From NCBI GenBank assembly GCA_002429115.1, contig DIYS01000156.1, positions 1 to 52,990 of the forward strand: 52,990 bases of DNA. Direction: 5' to 3'. Within the stretch, counting starts at the first letter, position 1; each line of letters begins with the position of its first letter. The notes beneath the pieces were generated by a model. That model did not search any database. It was not told the DNA's origin and saw only the letters and a program-made list of their open reading frames with translations. Of this stretch, positions 51,600-52,990 are shown piece by piece. A program made the position numbers and the translations under genes. Origin of the DNA: Saccharicrinis sp. UBA6048 (GTDB lineage: Bacteria > Bacteroidota > Bacteroidia > Bacteroidales > Marinilabiliaceae).

Positions 51600-52898
51600 A
51601 TGAATTACAAAGAGACACTTGATTTTTTATTTGGTCAGTTACCGATGTATCAACGAATCGGGAAGGCCGCATATAAAGCCGATTTAGAAACAACTCTCGA
51701 ATTAGATAAGTATTTTAATCATCCTCATAAAAGTTACAAAACCATCCATATCGCCGGCACCAACGGCAAAGGTTCTGTATCACACTGCCTTGCATCCGTA
51801 TTACAAGAAGCCGGATATAAAGTTGGTTTGTATACCTCTCCTCATCTGAAGGATTTCAGAGAGCGAATTCGTATTAACGGTGAAATGATTTCTGAGGAAG
51901 CCGTTGTTTCATTTGTAGAAGATCATCAGGCAATAATTAAATCTTTGCAGCCTTCATTTTTCGAGATGTCGGTAGCCATGGCTTTCGATTATTTTCGAAA
52001 TGAATCGGTGGATATTGCCATTGTTGAAGTTGGCATGGGCGGACGCCTGGATTCAACCAACATCGTATCTCCGGAAGTTTCTGTGATTACTAATATTGGT
52101 CTGGACCATACTGCGTTTTTGGGCAATTCACTCGAAACTATCGCCAAAGAAAAAGGAGGAATTATAAAAGAGAACATTCCGGTTGTCATCGGTCAAACTC
52201 AAGAAGCAACAGAACCAGTATTCAAACAACTGGCGCGTGAAATCAATACATCGATCTCCTTTGCCGATCAAGAGTTTAATATACCAGCGTCAACGCTATC
52301 GCTGGATGATCGTCAGATCTTTCAGGTTTATCAACATGAGCAATTGAAATACAAAGATCTGAAACTTGACTTACTAGGGAATTATCAGAAGAAAAACATC
52401 CTGACTGCTTTAGGTGCTATCGAGGTCCTACAGGAAAAGGGCTATACCATATCGCAGGAAAATATTTACAATGGTTTAGCCAACGTTGTTAAAAACACGT
52501 CTCTTCTTGGACGCTGGCAGCAATTAGGTCACAATCCAAGAATTGTTTGCGATACTGGCCACAACCTTGATGGCATGAGCATGCTGGTTGAGCAAATCAA
52601 AAACACGCCTCACGATCAACTTCATTTTGTATTGGGCATGGTCAATGATAAGAACCATGCAGCCGTGCTTGAGCTCTTGCCTCAGGGTGCCAATTATTAT
52701 TTCACCAGAGCCTCTATTCCGCGAAGCCTTGATGAAAAAGAACTTTGTGAAATGGGAAAAAAAGCAGGACTAACCGGCCAGACTTATCCTAATGTGAGAG
52801 AGGCCTTAAAAAACGCACAAAAAAATGCCTCCCGCAATGATCTGATATTCATTGGCGGAAGTACATTTATTGTAGCTGATATATTAGAAGATCATTAA
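51600..52898 (+). CDS. folC: Bifunctional folylpolyglutamate/dihydrofolate synthase
   Basis: The 432-residue Mur-ligase-fold enzyme has the opening YKETLDFLFGQLPMYQRIG, Walker A GTNGKGSVSH at 53-62, and TSPHLKDFRERIRING. It then has VEVGMGGRLDSTNIV, with its metal-binding and carbamylation-region residues, and DTGHNLDGM near the end. FolC adds glutamates to folates, and in many bacteria also makes dihydrofolate from dihydropteroate. It is cytosolic. The start is fixed by homology of the first residues. It is divergent from phoH, and a tRNA gene follows. Confidence 0.95.
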   Translation: MNYKETLDFLFGQLPMYQRIGKAAYKADLETTLELDKYFNHPHKSYKTIHIAGTNGKGSVSHCLASVLQEAGYKVGLYTSPHLKDFRERIRINGEMISEEAVVSFVEDHQAIIKSLQPSFFEMSVAMAFDYFRNESVDIAIVEVGMGGRLDSTNIVSPEVSVITNIGLDHTAFLGNSLETIAKEKGGIIKENIPVVIGQTQEATEPVFKQLAREINTSISFADQEFNIPASTLSLDDRQIFQVYQHEQLKYKDLKLDLLGNYQKKNILTALGAIEVLQEKGYTISQENIYNGLANVVKNTSLLGRWQQLGHNPRIVCDTGHNLDGMSMLVEQIKNTPHDQLHFVLGMVNDKNHAAVLELLPQGANYYFTRASIPRSLDEKELCEMGKKAGLTGQTYPNVREALKNAQKNASRNDLIFIGGSTFIVADILEDH

Positions 52899-52903
52899 TT
52901 AAA

Positions 52904-52935
52904 TTTGGAGGAGATAAAAAAGTGTTATACATTTG
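52904..52935 (+). promoter_or_regulatory. Bacteroidota-type promoter upstream of the tRNA gene
   Basis: TTTG at 52904-52907, a 20-base spacer, and TACATTTG at 52928-52935 match the phylum's TTTG/TAnnTTTG consensus. The -7 box ends 34 bp before the tRNA, giving a short leader. This is the best promoter match in the window. Confidence 0.75.
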
Positions 52936-52969
52936 CATCGCTTTTCGAAAGAGATATAGCACGCATTTA

Positions 52970-52990
52970 GGGCGATTAGCTCAGTTGGTT
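52970..52990 (+). tRNA. 5' end of a tRNA gene (cut off by the window)
   Basis: Only 21 bases are present: GGGCGAT for the 5' acceptor strand, TA, then GCTC and the start of the D-loop AGTTGGTT. These are standard positions 1-21 of a bacterial tRNA. The anticodon lies outside the window, so the amino acid cannot be named. Confidence 0.85.

Noticed and set aside
1..52990. CRISPR arrays, insertion sequences, prophage or rRNA operon
   Set aside because: No evenly spaced repeats, transposase or integrase genes, or rRNA sequence were seen anywhere in the window.

Overview
The window looks like chromosome of a gliding, AT-rich member of the Bacteroidota, probably Bacteroidia close to the marine Marinilabiliales. 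This is inferred from several signs: type IX secretion and gliding genes (porU, porV, gldJ), a fused SecDF, Bacteroidota-type -7 promoter boxes (TAnnTTTG), A-rich start regions with few Shine-Dalgarno sequences, and Rex, MtaB, PIN-PhoH and TamA/TamB proteins of the expected type. Nearly all of it is densely packed with genes. I see no phage, insertion sequence or CRISPR array.

Layout. 0.1-2.4 kb: a tiny membrane protein, a ComB-like phosphatase and a MATE exporter. 2.5-6.5 kb: a peptide-export operon on the minus strand. It holds an unlisted 43-residue double-glycine peptide gene, a small helix-turn-helix gene, an HlyD adaptor and a C39-peptidase ABC exporter. 6.5-11.1 kb: a membrane-anchored TPR-CHAT protease converging on an ECF-like sigma factor and a TPR-bearing anti-sigma-like protein. 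11.4-18 kb: housekeeping (trmN6, a TIGR02757 protein, a LolD-like ATPase, a Ca2+/Na+ exchanger, tatA, secDF). 18.1-24.3 kb: an FtsX/MacB-type ABC system divergent from an NtrC/NtrY-type two-component pair, with matching palindromes between them. 24.4-28.4 kb: rex, an exported unknown, a degenerate hybrid kinase and a tiny membrane protein. 28.4-36.7 kb: tamA-tamB-TPR protein-DUF3859-like operon. 36.8-37.6 kb: ispF and a thioredoxin. 37.7-44.5 kb: porV and porU, divergent from gldJ. 44.5-52.9 kb: murF, a GT2 glycosyltransferase, an LpxL-like acyltransferase, an inositol-monophosphatase family gene, mtaB, phoH, folC, and the first 21 bases of a tRNA gene behind a near-consensus promoter.

The region most likely to hold something undescribed is 2.5-11.1 kb. 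The short peptide has a leader ending in Gly-Gly and lies at the head of an operon encoding the kind of exporter that cleaves after Gly-Gly. Divergent from it, across about 93 bp that hold one copy of a repeated 11-bp motif, is a periplasmic CHAT protease. That protease meets a sigma/anti-sigma pair tail to tail. A peptide-export and protease-controlled sigma-factor circuit is a reasonable hypothesis, but only the parts list is seen directly. Secondary curiosities are an ABC ATPase without an LSGGQ signature, a hybrid histidine kinase without ATP-binding motifs, and a degenerate intergenic repeat before phoH.
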